This document shows positions 46,600 to 59,639 of a stretch of 64,000 nt of DNA, piece after piece; within the stretch, counting starts at the first letter, position 1, and every line of letters begins with the position of its first letter. This DNA is from Prostheceraeus crozeri (lineage: Eukaryota > Platyhelminthes > Polycladida > Euryleptidae), in NCBI GenBank assembly GCA_907163375.1, contig CAJQUW010016913.1:124001-188000 (forward strand). The letters run 5' to 3'. The position numbers were made by a program, and so were the translations under genes. Under the pieces are notes generated by a model. The model saw nothing but the letters and a program-made list of their open reading frames with translations. It was not told the origin of the DNA and ran no database searches.

Positions 46600-47263
46600 T
46601 GTTTAACATCGCCAATTAGCTCATATTGGCTGCGTGCTAATCCTTCTCCTGGCCTTGGTCATAATGTAAAAGCGAGTGAAATATGCTTTCTTGTTAAATG
46701 ATGCCCGACAGTTGCATTAGATACAACCGGTCATCACGCTTTGGCTTGTCGAAGTGGTCCAGATGTTACGACTCGCCATAGTAATTTACGAAATTCCCTC
46801 AACAGTTTCTGCCGACAAGCTCTGCTAAATCCAAAATTAGAGTTTGGTGCTGACTTTGACGATTCTAAGACACGACCAGCTGACATTTCAATTCCTGTGT
46901 GGAACTTGGGTCGGCCAGCTGCTGTCGATTTGACGGTTGTGCATCCGCAAAATATTGCACACATTACTGATGCTAGCAAAACTGGAGGATCGGCAGTAGC
47001 CTCAGCAAAACTGAGGAAGAAAACGGACTAAATGTGAGAGCTTAGGCTGGACGAGCGCCCCCTTCGCTATTTCCGTCTTTGGCAAACTGTGGGAGCATGC
47101 CACCGAAACGGTTGACCGAATTGCAACTCGTTTGGCGACGCAAGCAGAAATTTCTTTTGGGAAAGCCAAGTCCACCGTATCGACTCGCCTAAGCACTGCG
47201 CTCATGGGAGCTAATGCACGAGTATTAATTTTACGGTCAGAATTAGGCCAACAAGTTACTTAA
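46600..47263 (+). pseudogene. Relic of a retroelement-type C-terminal domain (GHHAL / RPAD)
   Basis: The strand encodes pieces in order: SSYWLRANPSPGLG, then HHALACRSGPDVTTRHSNLR, then RPADISIPVWNLGRPAAVDL with TVV. A final stretch starts LGWTSAPFAISVFGKLWEHA and ends with MGANARVLIL. This order (WL-x-P-x-x-x-LG, a GHHAL-C knuckle, RHN-x-LRD, RPAD, D-x-TV, a W-x-x-A segment, then GNA) is, from memory, that of C-terminal regions that follow reverse transcriptases in several invertebrate predicted proteins. The RPAD...DxTV part resembles a restriction-endonuclease-like fold. The copy is broken in several places and has no reverse transcriptase in the window. The class of the parent element is not established. 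Confidence 0.55.
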
Positions 47264-48882
47264 AATTTTTCATAGGAACTTTTTTTGATAGTTTTTCGTC
47301 TGCAGAAATTTTTTATTCTTAGATTAGCCAAGCAGATAATTTTCTGCATATGACTTTTCAGCTTGCATAGCCAGAACCTTTGTTATTGCTTATTATTCTC
47401 AATAAAATAGATTTTTCATTTATCACTGATTCTTATTTTTGACAACTCATTTGACCAGTAGGCAGTTCACAAGGATAAATGTGGTATGTCGGATTATTTG
47501 AGATGTATTGAAGTACTTGACAACTCATAAAACGATTTTCCAGATAATTGCGAAAGGGTTCTACACGGTATTTGAGAGAAACTGTCTTTGGAATAACGTG
47601 AAATATCCTCGAATGTGATACCAGCTTTATTGTAGCTTTCGTGAATGGATTCTATATTCTTATCGGACGAATGAAGACAAAGAAGCGGTAAAATGATCAT
47701 CAGTTGATATCAGTTGAAACAAGTTATACAATGGAATATTTGCGAGAATCTTCATTTCTTTCGACTATCTGGTTTATCATTTCAGGGTGTCGCAGGTTGG
47801 TTTTATATTAGATATCAACTTTGAGCCATTCTTCTACAGAAACTGAAAATGCCATCTCCCGAATATTCTCTAAGACGAAAGTATCAGCAAATGACAGAAG
47901 ATGACAAATGAGACCGCAGGTTACTGCAGTGTGCGGCTGCATGAATGAGTCACCTTCAAAATGTGTTGAATCCTGGTGCAAAATCTCTTAAAATGGGGAC
48001 TGCAATATGACAAAGTCAATTGTCCCAATGATATAGGTCTACATTAATAGCAAATACTTTCCAGTTGGTTTTCGAATTTGTGAGAAAATAAGCATTCTAA
48101 TCTACTGATTTGAGGAATTAATTTAAAAATCAATTTCCTGCAAGTTGAGAGCTTCAAATTCTACAATAAAATACAATACTGTTATCATTTGTGGATTAAG
48201 TTTCCTGTTGATAGAGCTAAAATGAGATAGCTTATCAATGTTTAGAAACAGTTCAACATATTATGCTTCGAAGTCGTTCAATACACGTTCAGATGAACAA
48301 TTGTTCGAGACACGCAGTTCTGTTATCACAAATACGACAAGCATAAGAAAATGGTTCACACGCTCTACAATCCAATAAGCCTACTTCAACATGCATTTAC
48401 ATTTCATTATATACAAATAATTCGTATACATTTGAAATCATGTCAGGTGCAAGACCTACAGTATTTGCCTTGTGATCGAATTGTCCCGAAAACACGAAAA
48501 TGTACGAAACACGAGAATATATGAATACGTCTGAGAACTTTCTCACTTTGGGAGATTCTTGGACTTTCATTCATATTTTACCAAATGACCGAAATCTCTA
48601 CAGCGAACTCCCAGGGGTTGTATTCGCTTCAGATAGAATTCTGCTGCAGAGTCGTTTGCAATTCTACCACCGGACTCTTTTAAGGTATTGATACAGCGCA
48701 TGAGATATCAACATGCATGAAAAATGAGCGAAAGGCAACGCGTTGTCACCAATCTGAAGACAACAAAATATGCCGGCAATCATTGGAAAGTACCGATATT
48801 GGATTTTTTTCAATTAAATAACCGGTGTTGGTAATCGGCAAAATTTCACACATGGTTTGAGTATCTACCATGTAGTGTATCT
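47264..48882. other. AT-rich spacer, no gene seen
   Basis: A 68-codon minus frame at 47494-47700 and a 63-codon plus frame at 48500-48691 lack recognisable domains. No arrays are present until the 34-bp repeat starts at about 48883. Confidence 0.4.
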
Positions 48883-50052
48883 AATGTAGTTATTTGAGTT
48901 GTATACCACCGCGAACAATGTAGTTATTTGATTGGGCTTCCACCGCGAACAATGTAGTTATTTGAGTTGGATACTAACGCGAACAATGTAGTTATTTGAG
49001 TTGGATAATAACGCGAACAATGTAGATATTTGAGTGGGGTTCTACCGCAAACAATGTAGTTATTTGAGTTGGATACTAACGCGAACAATGTAGTTATTTG
49101 AGTTGTATACCACCGCGAACAATGTAGTTATTTGATTGGGCTTCCACCGCGAACAATGTAGTTATTTGAGTTGGATAATAACGCGAACAATGTAGATATT
49201 TGAGTGGGGTTCTACCGCAAACAATGTAGTTATTTGAGTTGGATACTAACGCGAACAATGTAGTTATTTGAGTTGTATACCACCGCGAACAATGTAGTTA
49301 TTTAAGTAGGCTTCTATCGCGAACAATGTAGTTATTTGAGTTGTATACCACCGCGAACAATGTAGTTATTTAAGTAGGCTTCTATCGCGAACAATGTAGT
49401 TATTTGAGTTGTATACCACCGCGAACAATGTAGTTATTTGAGTTGTATACCACCGCGAACAATGTAGTTATTTAAGTAGGCTTCTATCGCGAACAATGTA
49501 GTTATTTGAGTTGTATACCACCGCGAACAATGTAGTTATTTGAGTTGTATACCACCGCGAACAATGTAGTTATTTGAGTTGTATACCACCGCGAACAATG
49601 TAGTTATTTAAGTAGGCTTCTATCGCGAACAATGTAGTTATTTGAGTTGCATACCACCGCGAACAATGTAGTTATTTAAGTAGGCTTCTATCGCGAACAA
49701 TGTAGTTATTTGAGTTGTATACCACCGCGAACAATGTAGTTATTTGAGTTGTATACCACCGCGAACAATGTAGTTATTTGAGTTGTATACCACCGCGAAC
49801 AATGTAGTTATTTAAGTAGGCTTCTATCGCGAACAATGTAGTTATTTGAGTTGTATACCACCGCGAACAATGTAGTTATTTGAGTTGTATACCACCGCGA
49901 ACAATGTAGTTATTTAAGTAGGCTTCTATCGCGAACAATGTAGTTATTTGAGTTGTATACCACCGCGAACAATGTAGTTATTTGAGTTGTATACCACCGC
50001 GAACAATGTAGTTATTTGAGTGGGCTTCTACCGCTAACAAGGTGGTTATTCC
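48883..50052. repeat. 34-bp array, about 34 copies, two main monomer types
   Basis: All units share gaacaatgtagttattt. Type A continues gagttgtataccaccgc, type B aagtaggcttctatcgc, and minor types read gattgggcttccaccgc, gagttggatactaacgc and gagtggggttctaccgc. Minor types cluster in the first 400 bp. The later part is made of A and B in AB, AAB and AAAB runs. The last units (ctaccgctaacaaggtggtt) decay into unique sequence. Confidence 0.95.
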
Positions 50053-50149
50053 ATCTATACAACTTAAATTTTGGAATTGATGTTGCATTGTGCCTACGCA
50101 TTACAGGGAGTGAAATTAGTGGAGCTTTTGAGGAGCGTAGACAACCTGA

Positions 50150-50392
50150 TCATTTGAACATACAATAAAGCGTCTTTATTCTGAAAGACTGAAAATCAAA
50201 CATACTCAAAACGTAAACTTTATCCACTGTAATCAGATCTTCTTTCGATAACATAGTTTTGAAGATCCTGAGGATATTCACTCTACGAACCGCGAGCTTG
50301 CAAGTACGCTTGATGTGCTGATCCCATCTCAATTTATCTTGAAACAATAAAAGGCGAGCTTCTAGCCAACACACCCTCATTCAATTCAATTT
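50150..50392 (-). mobile_element. Small LINE 3' fragment
   Basis: The minus strand reads DKLRWDQHIKRTCKLAVRRV, then NILRIFKTMLSKEDL and TVDKVYVLSMFDFQS. The pattern D-x-LRW-x-x-HI ... L-x-x-VY-x-x-VLS-x-x-DF is the thumb-like end of non-LTR reverse transcriptases. It is about 240 bp and ends near an ataaagacgctttattgta-like tail. It is a 5'-truncated relic. Confidence 0.55.
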
Positions 50393-52530
50393 ATTGTATT
50401 CACTACATGTTGCATGCATGTGACAAAGAAGAAAAGCAACCATGGAGACTTAGTTGCACGACTTAGTGGGCTACAAATAGACAATAAAGTTGCCTACTGG
50501 TTGTTCTAAGAGTGAAGTAGGCGTACAATTATACGAGGCTTTATCATGATATTTTCAGACAATACTTGTGCTCTGTATCTTGCAAAGCAACACCGCCCGG
50601 GGCAACGGTTATTTCACACTCCAACAATTTATGGGAAGGTGTAACGAAGCATGTGAAAAATGATTTTATGTTGAATATTTGGCAATCAGCAGATCATAGT
50701 TCAGGCAGCTATTGAACAATAATATTGATAGCTATTCTTAAACAATGTAAGAACGACATACTTATACTCGGATGCAGGCACACTCCAATCGCCACGTCTT
50801 TTATAATAAGACTCGTGAATGCATCTAAATTGATTAAGTGTAGATTCGATTTGAGGGTGGGCTATAGGATTATTTCTTTCAGCTCATGTGAGGGCTCTAT
50901 AACCGTGATGTCTGATATTCCTCAGGTAAAGAATTACCAAGAGACAGACCACAACATGTTCTTTTACAATTCCCAAATGATCTTCTTGTAAGACTTAAAG
51001 AAGTCAGGTTTCATGAGTTCTAGACCTTTAAACTCTTGAAGACGGGTCAACAATTTTGATAATTGTCTCGAGTACCTGGGACGAGCACTACTCCCCTGTT
51101 ATTAGCTAGCACAACTTCCGGATTGTCGTTAATTCAATATTAAACGAACGAGCACTTGAGGCTGTTTTTAGAGCTCGACTACTTGACAGTTGAAAATCTC
51201 GTCCTCCGTTCACAACAGATTATGCGAGTAACTTAATGTTGTGTTACTGATAGCATTATAAAAGGACGAGTTAAGCCAAAATATCCGCTTAATCAAATTC
51301 TATCGCTATTTTCACAATGCCTGACTTATAGTGACAGAAAGATATTCGCACTGATGACACGTGCATTGCAATTTCGTAATACGTTTGATTCTAGAATAGC
51401 TATTTTCTAGAGAGAGGAAATATCAACTTTTCTTCCCACATCTATGTTCTACAGCCCGAGCGCAGCGAGGGATTTACAGATAGCTAAGGGAGGAAGCGTT
51501 TATTTCTTCTCGAAAGAAAGTAGCTTTTCATTTTGTGACTTGTAGATGTCTATTGTTCATTATGAAATTGATGGTTGCATCGCGAAATCTATGAATGAGC
51601 TGATCCAAGGACTGTATCGATATCTTGGTAGTCTCTGGCTAATCATAGCTTTTTGACAGACTTCTATGAATGTTTTACACAGGAAAAGTTGATTACGAGA
51701 GGAGAAGTAGGCTTTGTGATCCCGTGGGACTGAAAAGTTGATTTTCCTCCCGGCAGTTTACATAGGAGAGATATTTTTTCACTCCCAAACAAAGTGAAAA
51801 ACATTATGCTCGCACATTGTCCGATTGGATGATGAAATTATTCACCGAATGTTTCCTATCATCACTTAACCTCTGACTAGATCTACTTTAGATGAAAACT
51901 GCTCGTCTTTGCAGTTGATTCATTGCTATATTCAATAATATCGTAAATATAAGCAAAAGTGTAGAAGCTAATGCCAAATATGGAATTTCTGTAATCATAT
52001 CCGGCACAACGTTCACGCAGTTAAAATGGCAGATATGATACCTGATAAAAGCGATGATGTTATCAACTCTAGACTTGCTCACTTTAAAATACAGGTTCCG
52101 ATTTACAATAGTTAATAGACTGTTTTCAGTAAATAGTAATAGACACTGTGATTTCGGCGACAATGGCACTGACCGCGTTCTATCTGAGCGCCATACCCAT
52201 CGACCGTGTACGTGTACCAGTCGATGTATCCTGCAGAAAATTATCATATCTTACACTCATCCGACGTCGTGGAATCTAGCTTATGAAATGCAGTTCTTGT
52301 GTGTAAAGCATCACCTGTGTACTGAAACAAGCAACTTCATGATATCAATCGATGATGTACCATACATAAGATTGAAGCTGTCTCAATGTCATCCTTGTGA
52401 TCAAGGAAGTTAATTTTGCTTTGTAAGAGACTGATTGCCAGTAGGTAGGAGATGGTGGGTGTATGGTAGGGGTGAAATACGACTTGACGATTACTCGCTT
52501 CAATTCTAAATCAATGAAATGATGGTTAAA
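50393..52530. other. AT-rich spacer with overlapping unassigned frames
   Basis: At 51888-52413 open frames of 119 codons occur on both strands. The minus one ends with a hydrophobic stretch (YLALASTLLLIFTILL) that could be a membrane segment. Since both strands are open over the same bases and no domain is recognised, I do not call a gene. The rest shows nothing. Confidence 0.35.
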
Positions 52531-52688
52531 CGTCACTATTCCCCCTTCCTGGGGGCTTGGACGGTGCTGACATAGTCAGACTTAAATATGAAGTGTTGTG
52601 ATCTGTAAGTCCGGATGCCCTTCCTGGCGACTTCCAATGACACCTTCGGGGATCGACCTCTGGACCGAAAGATCGCTAAGCCAAGCAG
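52531..52688 (-). mobile_element. tRNA-derived SINE, single truncated head
   Basis: Read on the minus strand, the body (52531-52612, with gtcagcaccgtccaagcccc) and the head from gcttagcgatctttcggtcc to catccggac match the SINE at 13856-14132. The first 27 bases or so of the head, including the A box, are missing. It has one head, so it represents the unamplified form. Confidence 0.8.
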
Positions 52689-55600
52689 TACATGGAAATA
52701 TATCTTAAATTTACATCCAACTGCCACTACCAATCAACAAAAGGATGCAAATACAGTGTTTTAAGGAGCTTTACGCACATGAAACGAGCGAACAAAATTT
52801 CTTGAGTAAAATACAATAATTGCACTTTCAGAAATTCGTCCAATTTATAGACTACATTTTGAATTGAACCAGAAGTATTCCGTGTACTGTCTATATCAGT
52901 GAGCCGACATATTTTCGGAATTGAATGTCTCCACCACAGAATTAGATATTTTGTTTATCTGCTTCGGTTTGCTAGAAGCACGCACGCCTCTCTCACTGGC
53001 TCACGTGTCCTCTGCTGACAGCTTATTGTTTGCCATTTCCAATAGCAAGCGATACACGAAATATCCATTCGAGAAGGAGCTAATTCTGTGATGTGCCATT
53101 TCGATATTAAGGTTACATATTACCCTTCCTTTCTAGGAAACCGAAGCGCGGGCAGATGAATCTAATTCCACAGGTCTCCACAGACTATAGTGCTTAGATG
53201 TTGCAATCCGTTTAATGTTTTTTCTTTTGTAATTGTGATAGCTTTTTTTCTCTTGATTCCTGAATTTCATTCGCAGATGTACGTAAATGCATCATTGATA
53301 TCTAGGTAAGTGGTGCCAGTGTATTATTGTCTTGATTACTTTGATACATTTATTTCAATGACCTAGATGACGACTGACTTCTGTTACACAGCCGTTATAA
53401 AAAGATTTTATGTGCGTGCTTCTCGCCATTCGTCTTTATCTCGTGTTTTATAATAGCTTCCTATTATTGCTATGAATGCACATAACCGCAAACCATGAAT
53501 TTGGTTCGTACGCTTTTATACATGCAAATAAAGCTCAACGGCGCCTCCTCACATTAAATGATCTTTAAGTTAATAATTTCTGTTAAGTGATGCACTTGTG
53601 ACCGGCCCTTTACAAACAGAATGAAACGAAAGCAGTTATTCAATTATTTTGATGACCTTTTTTAATCAGCTATCAGCTGTTTCCAGTACAAAGTCAACAG
53701 CTTGTGCCATCATGTACAGTGAAATCGAGTTGTTAAGATCGACTTAAAAGTCATCGATATGTTTCTATAACTCCACGGAATCCACTCACCTATATAGATG
53801 TATCAAAACGCTACTGGACGACGATTAGAGTCACACACAAAAGTAATGCTGATGAAGATACTTCGATTTTGCTATGTAGAAAAAAATCACAGTAACCTTA
53901 TATCAAAAGATTTGATTGAAACCGTTGAAACTGGGGAAGTTTTATGTTTAGGTTGCAATAAAATGGGTCCTAGTAGAAGCAATTACATAAATGTGCATAA
54001 TCTCTGTACAAAACGGTGTTTCAACAGTGTCAACATAATCTTCCTTTTATTTTTTTTAAAATTGCTTTCTTCAATAATGTAATTTTTGAACAGCATATAT
54101 TGGTATCTGCAAATAGTAAACGAAAATAGGTACTGTATGCAGGCCTATTCATATTTTGAAGCATTTTGATGCCTGCATAGCAATAAATCTAATTAGTCAC
54201 ACTCAAAACATTCATTCCTTTCTAAATATTCGATAGTCAGCAGTCAACGGATATGTCTGATAAGATCATGATATTTCTTAAATAGCGCTTTAGCTGAAAT
54301 TTCGATGATTAAAAGCGTGATATTGATACATGCGGTGTAGGAGACTAAGCTTTAAGGATCACATTCTCAACAAAGTATCAGAATTTACGATTGACATTAT
54401 CCAACGAATCAATTCTTCTGAGATATCATAGCATCTCCAAGTCTAACAATCTATCAGATCTGATCTGCGAGATCCTCGTCGACATTTAGACTGCTTCAAC
54501 AGTTATCGGCTACTACCTCTTACAGGTACTCATTGATAGGACCATCCTTGTTGCTGTCATGTAAGTATTCTCGAATAATTTTATACAATTAACTGTTATA
54601 ACGAAACCCCGTTCCAATCAATGAGGTTTTAAGACCGTTGTAAGAGCAATTTAGCCCGTTTGCCTTAAAAGAAATCATTATGACAGATGACTGCTACACC
54701 TATCTATATGATTCAATTGATAAATCATGAATTCGAACGGAAGCAAATTTGAAAATTCCAATATTCTACTTTGAAAAATATATTGGTAGCACATATATAT
54801 AACCTTGTAACATTTGATTATCAGGTGACGCTAGAATTTTCTTCAATGCGTTCAGAAATTGTATACGAAACAAGGACACTTCTAATTGATTCTGAATTTT
54901 TCAATTGGAATATACCTAAATTATGAGAGCATGATTGAACATTACTGAAGAATTTCTCCTCTCACGCAGCATTTCAAAATTAGTGTACAGGCCTATTGAA
55001 ACAAAAACCATGTAAGTTCGACACTTGGTTTTGCAACGGTTTGAAAACACTTTTACATTTTTAAAATGCAGTGACATTTATATTAGATGAATTCACCAAG
55101 TCATGACATTAAATCACTCTCCAAAGCAATTACATTGTTAGGAAATATTAGAACAAAATCATGAATTTATTAGTGATGTTAGAAAAGCTTCATTAGGTTA
55201 GCTTCCTTGGATAGAGTAAGTCAGGTGATGTTACGATGCAATCTTGTAAGAGTTGATCTGTCTGTATAGTCGGTGAAAGGTTGAATATAGGAATAGTACC
55301 CACTTTCAGACAGATGACTTAATAGTTCAAAGTATCCATCTTTATTGCATTTTTCGAAATCAAGTTGAGCAACATGCATAGTTTGTTCATCGAGAATAAT
55401 GTGATCAAAATGGATATCTGTGAACGAGTTGCGTTAATAACTTTATACTTCACAGGATCGTCAGAATCTATGACCACCTGAATTTTATAGTTGTCATAAA
55501 TCTGCCTCTATTTGTTATGGAATTGTAGATATCAACGGTATTTCTTTAATTTCTATGCAGAATTTACCATTTTAGAGGATGAAAGACTTTCTATGTGCAA

Positions 55601-56036
55601 ATGTATTTCAATGAAGGAGTCCAATAAAGCCTGTTTATTGCACTCTTTGGAAAGCATAAACTTTATCATAAAAGCAATGATCATAGAGATTATTGCACGG
55701 TGAAATATAAATGCATGTATTCCCAGGATGCGTTCAGTTCCGAGGAATTTTGCATTCATGTCCGATAGAAGTGGATATTATTGGTATTCTAACCCAATGA
55801 AGATAAAATCTATGGCGATGCCGCGATGCTTGCGTTATAGATGCGGACATCCAAGAAAATTTCTAAAACTATGACAGTTGCATGCCTTCTATGGAAATTT
55901 GACAGAGTTCCTCTTCCGGACAACGATATAGCTTTTAATTTCATGCAATTTCTATGTAATTCAGTGGACAATGATGTCAACAATGAACACTGCACCGATT
56001 TCTATACTTTGTAGCATGTGTGCCTGATGTCATCCC

Positions 56037-56037
<1 letters not shown>
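52689..56037. other. AT-rich spacer, no gene seen
   Basis: Only short frames (94 codons at 53798-54082; overlapping 60-codon frames at 55512-55760 and 55810-55995) without domains. A fragment near 54597 (ataacgaaaccccgttcc) resembles pogo-type termini but has no partner. Nothing else recognised. Confidence 0.4.

Positions 56038-56040
<3 letters not shown>

Positions 56041-56097
<57 letters not shown>
56041..56097. repeat. (TA)n microsatellite
   Basis: Perfect alternating TA for 57 bases. It is self-complementary and prone to cruciform extrusion and length change. Confidence 0.98.
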
Positions 56098-56100
<3 letters not shown>

Positions 56101-56419
56101 TCAACGTATTCTTTCATTTTACTCAACGGCCTCATTCTCATCGGAATTCCACTTTCATCGTAACATCATCTAACTTGAACTTTTAGCTAAAACAGTCTTG
56201 GAATAAGTAGGTCTGTTAGAATAAGATTATGTGCTGGTCCCACCTCTGGGCATACGAGCCGTATTTTTCCAAGTGAAAGCGGCTTCATCTGAAATAAACA
56301 AGTTAATCAAGCATTTTGTCAATAGACTTTTAAACATGATCAAGCAGATTTAATGCTTTAATAACATGGTGATTTATGAAATTCTGCAACTTTCAATTTA
56401 TCCCGAAATTAAATCGACC

Positions 56420-57525
56420 AACCTAACGATGTCATTGACTCTCACTTACTTTCACATCCCGACTCCGAAATAGTTTTGTGTGGTGACCTCATTAACTTCG
56501 ACATGGCAAACATGGAGGCACTGTTTGACATTATCTGACAAGGTTGACAACTTTTGATTAATTGAAAAAGCATGGAACTCTGCGCTTCGAAAAGTTAAAC
56601 GGCCATGATAACCATCTATCCGGTCACTAGCCCAGCTGGTAAAAGCATGGTAAAGAAGAGTGGTAATATCAACCAAAGCAAATAAATTGTTTCGACTGCA
56701 GAAAACATTGGAGAGAAGGCACTTTTTGTCAACACTAAGAGTCAACACTTTAGGAGAACACAACGGAAGAAGGCAACAGGTGCAGTAAATCTGATTTTTT
56801 TTACATAAACTACTGAAGCAGGCATTGCGATATTATCACTGCCTGATATGAAAATGGTCCTGGAAAAAACACTGGTGGCTTCATACTGCCTAGCATAAAA
56901 GTTTCTTCAGGAGGACCTACATGCCAAGTCACCCCAGTCTCCCTTATAGGTGATTATCAAATCGAATATGTGGCTGTCACCAGTGGAGTACCACAAGGGT
57001 CAATCATTGGTCCTTTCTTGTTCATATTATATACGGCGGACCTCATAGAAATGCCTGTGAATTATATCAAATATGCAGATGACACTCTAATCATTCATCC
57101 AATATCACATATCACGAAGCAAGTGAGTAATTTGAAGTCAACATTTTCCTCTATCGTGACAAAGTGCGAGACATTGCTTTTGAAAATAAATATTGAAAAG
57201 TCCAAGTTGATATTGTTCCATAGAAAAGGTCTTCCTCTAAACAATATGTCGTCGATTTCCATGTTCCTTAAATAAATTCCATCAACATCTTCGGGGCTAC
57301 TTTCAGTTCCGACCTCAAATGGGACGGACACATTTCGAATGTTATTAAGAAGTGCAACAGTCGACTTTATGTCATGCGCATCATCAAAGACGTTATTTCC
57401 CAAAAAGCACTTATTTCTACATTCCATGGAATAGTTATTTCTCTATTGGACTATGCTTCTGCTGTATCTGTTTCCTTGCCGGTTCGTCTACAGCATCGTA
57501 GCAACACCTTCTTCAGGCGATGTCA
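56420..57525 (+). mobile_element. LINE relic with endonuclease and reverse transcriptase pieces
   Basis: At 56420-56545 the strand reads SHPDSEIVLCGDLINFDMAN, the central motif of AP-type endonuclease (LCGDxN). After a gap with stops comes the reverse transcriptase palm at 56960-57270: VTSGVPQGSIIGPFLFILY, then the catalytic YADDT, then a LLLKINIEKSKLILF segment. A frame change near 57273 is followed by NIFGATFSSDLKWDGHI, then KKCNSRLYVMRIIK and SLLDYASAVS to about 57525. The thumb and upstream fingers are degraded. The YADD box is intact. It is a dead, internally deleted copy; the clade (I, CR1 or jockey) is not resolved. Confidence 0.82.
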
Positions 57526-59639
57526 TGAATCCCAATGAACGCCGCTTACGCATTGCTCATAAATTGCTGCTCTCTGCGGAAACGAATCAACAGCAACGGC
57601 TACACTGTCTCATGACATGCAGATTATCCAGATCAATGAAGTTTACAACTGAATTGACTAAAAATGACAGAAGACATAGGCAATTCCAGGTTTTCATGCC
57701 GTCCTATCATAGTGGCCAAGTTTAATGAATTTTGTGTTTTCTGTTCTCTACAAACGTATAAACTTGGTTTCCAATGGAGTACTTATTTCTGATGTATTAT
57801 TTTTGATTTTCATTTCACTGAATAAAATATCTGTCTCTCACTACCCGATATTGACACCGACTGTTAGGCATCAGTTAATGGGACAAAAGCAGAAAGAAAA
57901 TAACTAAAATTGATAGTCTCATTTTAATCAGACATGAGTGGCAAGCTGCGTTAAATAGCGACTTGACAGGGAAGATATTTCTAAAAAAAAATTCAATTCG
58001 TACAAATTTGAACGGCCTGCATGCCAAAAATGATGGACATTGGAACATGAAGAAGCATCACAACGTAGTAAGCGTCATTCAGTCGATGCTCATTTAGTAT
58101 AGCCTACACAATTTACCGAAAAAGGCATGCACAAAGTTTACTGAAAAAATCATGATCCAATCAGTGAAGCAACGAACCGATTACAGCGAAAGGCTGGCAA
58201 GGGCAGATCTCAGACTGATTGTATTAACGTATGTTGTTCTCATTCAACCTAAATATTGAGCAGGACTCAAAAAAATGCATTATCTTCGTCAAAATAAGCT
58301 TATATCGAACATATTTATCTCCTGATTTAGTCTAATGGTCTGAACCTCCAATTTCTAGTGTGATATATGCCTATATGTAGGCACCCATACTAGGGTGGCT
58401 CAAAAATCGAATGTTGGAAAGTCAGGGTGCACATTGACAAAAGTATTATTCCTTTTGGTAGGAAAATTGTGCATGTGAAGTTTTAGCTCGATAGGTCAAG
58501 GTTTAGGGGTCGCCCAGAGAAGTCAAAGTAAAGTCAAATGTGCAAAATTTGCTAAAAATAGTCATCACGTGACCGCGGATGACCTCATAATATCATAGCT
58601 TAGGGTCACATTTCAATCTGTTGGTAATATATTATATCGTTCTAAAATGCTTAGTTTCATCGCAAAATAACATTTAAGGTCCGAAAATCATGCCTTTTGA
58701 TGGGGCACGTAATCAAAGCAATTGTATAGTACGAGCATAAAATGTGAATTTGTGCCCAAACCAAACATTTTAGAGTCATATGATGTATTACCAACGAATA
58801 TAAATATGACCGCTATCTATCATGCCATGATGTCAAAAAGGTCATTTAAGGTCACCGTATGACGTCAAAATCTATTTTTAGCTCAAATTTAGATGTTGAA
58901 CTCATTATTTCATGATGGTCCTTGTATAAGGAAGAATTAGTGTACAACACTTCAGTCAGAATGAGATATGAAGTGGACGACATGAATAACATCATAACAC
59001 TCATCTGAACAACAATATAATAAAATGTGTTGCTTGTTGTAGCGAAGGCATTCCAGGTTAGTAACATGGGAAGGGGAGGAGGGCTACAAGGAGAACTCAA
59101 ACTAAATTCCGGCTAGACAAGGAGAAGTGGAGGCAATAAGATGACTTTGACTTCTCAAAGCGTTGAAGCGGGAAATCAAAGGAGTAAGCCGGTGTAACCA
59201 TACTAAGGAAGGTGATCGAGTTGGTTCACACAGTTGTGGCTCCAACGGAGAAGTTGAATTCCATCCTTCAAGATTCTCTGAGCCACGTCGTGCAGTGATG
59301 CGCCTTCTCATTCTCCCATCGACATCAGCATTGCGACATCTCCGAGAGTTGAAGAATCACTCCAGCGGTTGGCGCTGCATTGATGAAAGAGGAGGATAGG
59401 ATGGAAAACTTGGATGGAAATTGAGGAATAATACGGAAAGAACCAGGACACAAACATCATTGCATTGGACAAGCGAAAAAGAAAACTTGGAAACCCTTGA
59501 TCACACAATATTAGGAAGAACGGTTGGAGAGCACCGTCTGCTGGCGGAGGATTGGACATGGACGGCAAATATGTGGGAAACTGGAAACACCGGCAATTGG
59601 ATACGGAGATGGCCTCCACAAGGCCCACGGCGGCACGCA
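57526..59639. other. Spacer, no gene seen
   Basis: Begins with the end of the LINE copy (possible remains to about 57720). At 58398-58860 a stretch with repeated aggtca/tgacctca-like words and a tagggtggctcaaaaatcga start may be an unclassified element, but no matching inverted end was found. Plus-strand frames at 59163-59640 show no domain. Confidence 0.35.

Noticed and set aside
48883-50052. CRISPR-like array (34-bp repeat)
   Set aside because: Units are contiguous with no unique spacers. Variable parts recur as a few monomer types. The context is eukaryotic.
51888-52413. 119-codon frames on both strands, one with a possible membrane segment
   Set aside because: Open on both strands over the same bases. 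No domain, splice sites or start context.
58398-58860. Possible transposon starting tagggtggctcaaaaatcga
   Set aside because: No inverted partner end or target duplication found downstream.
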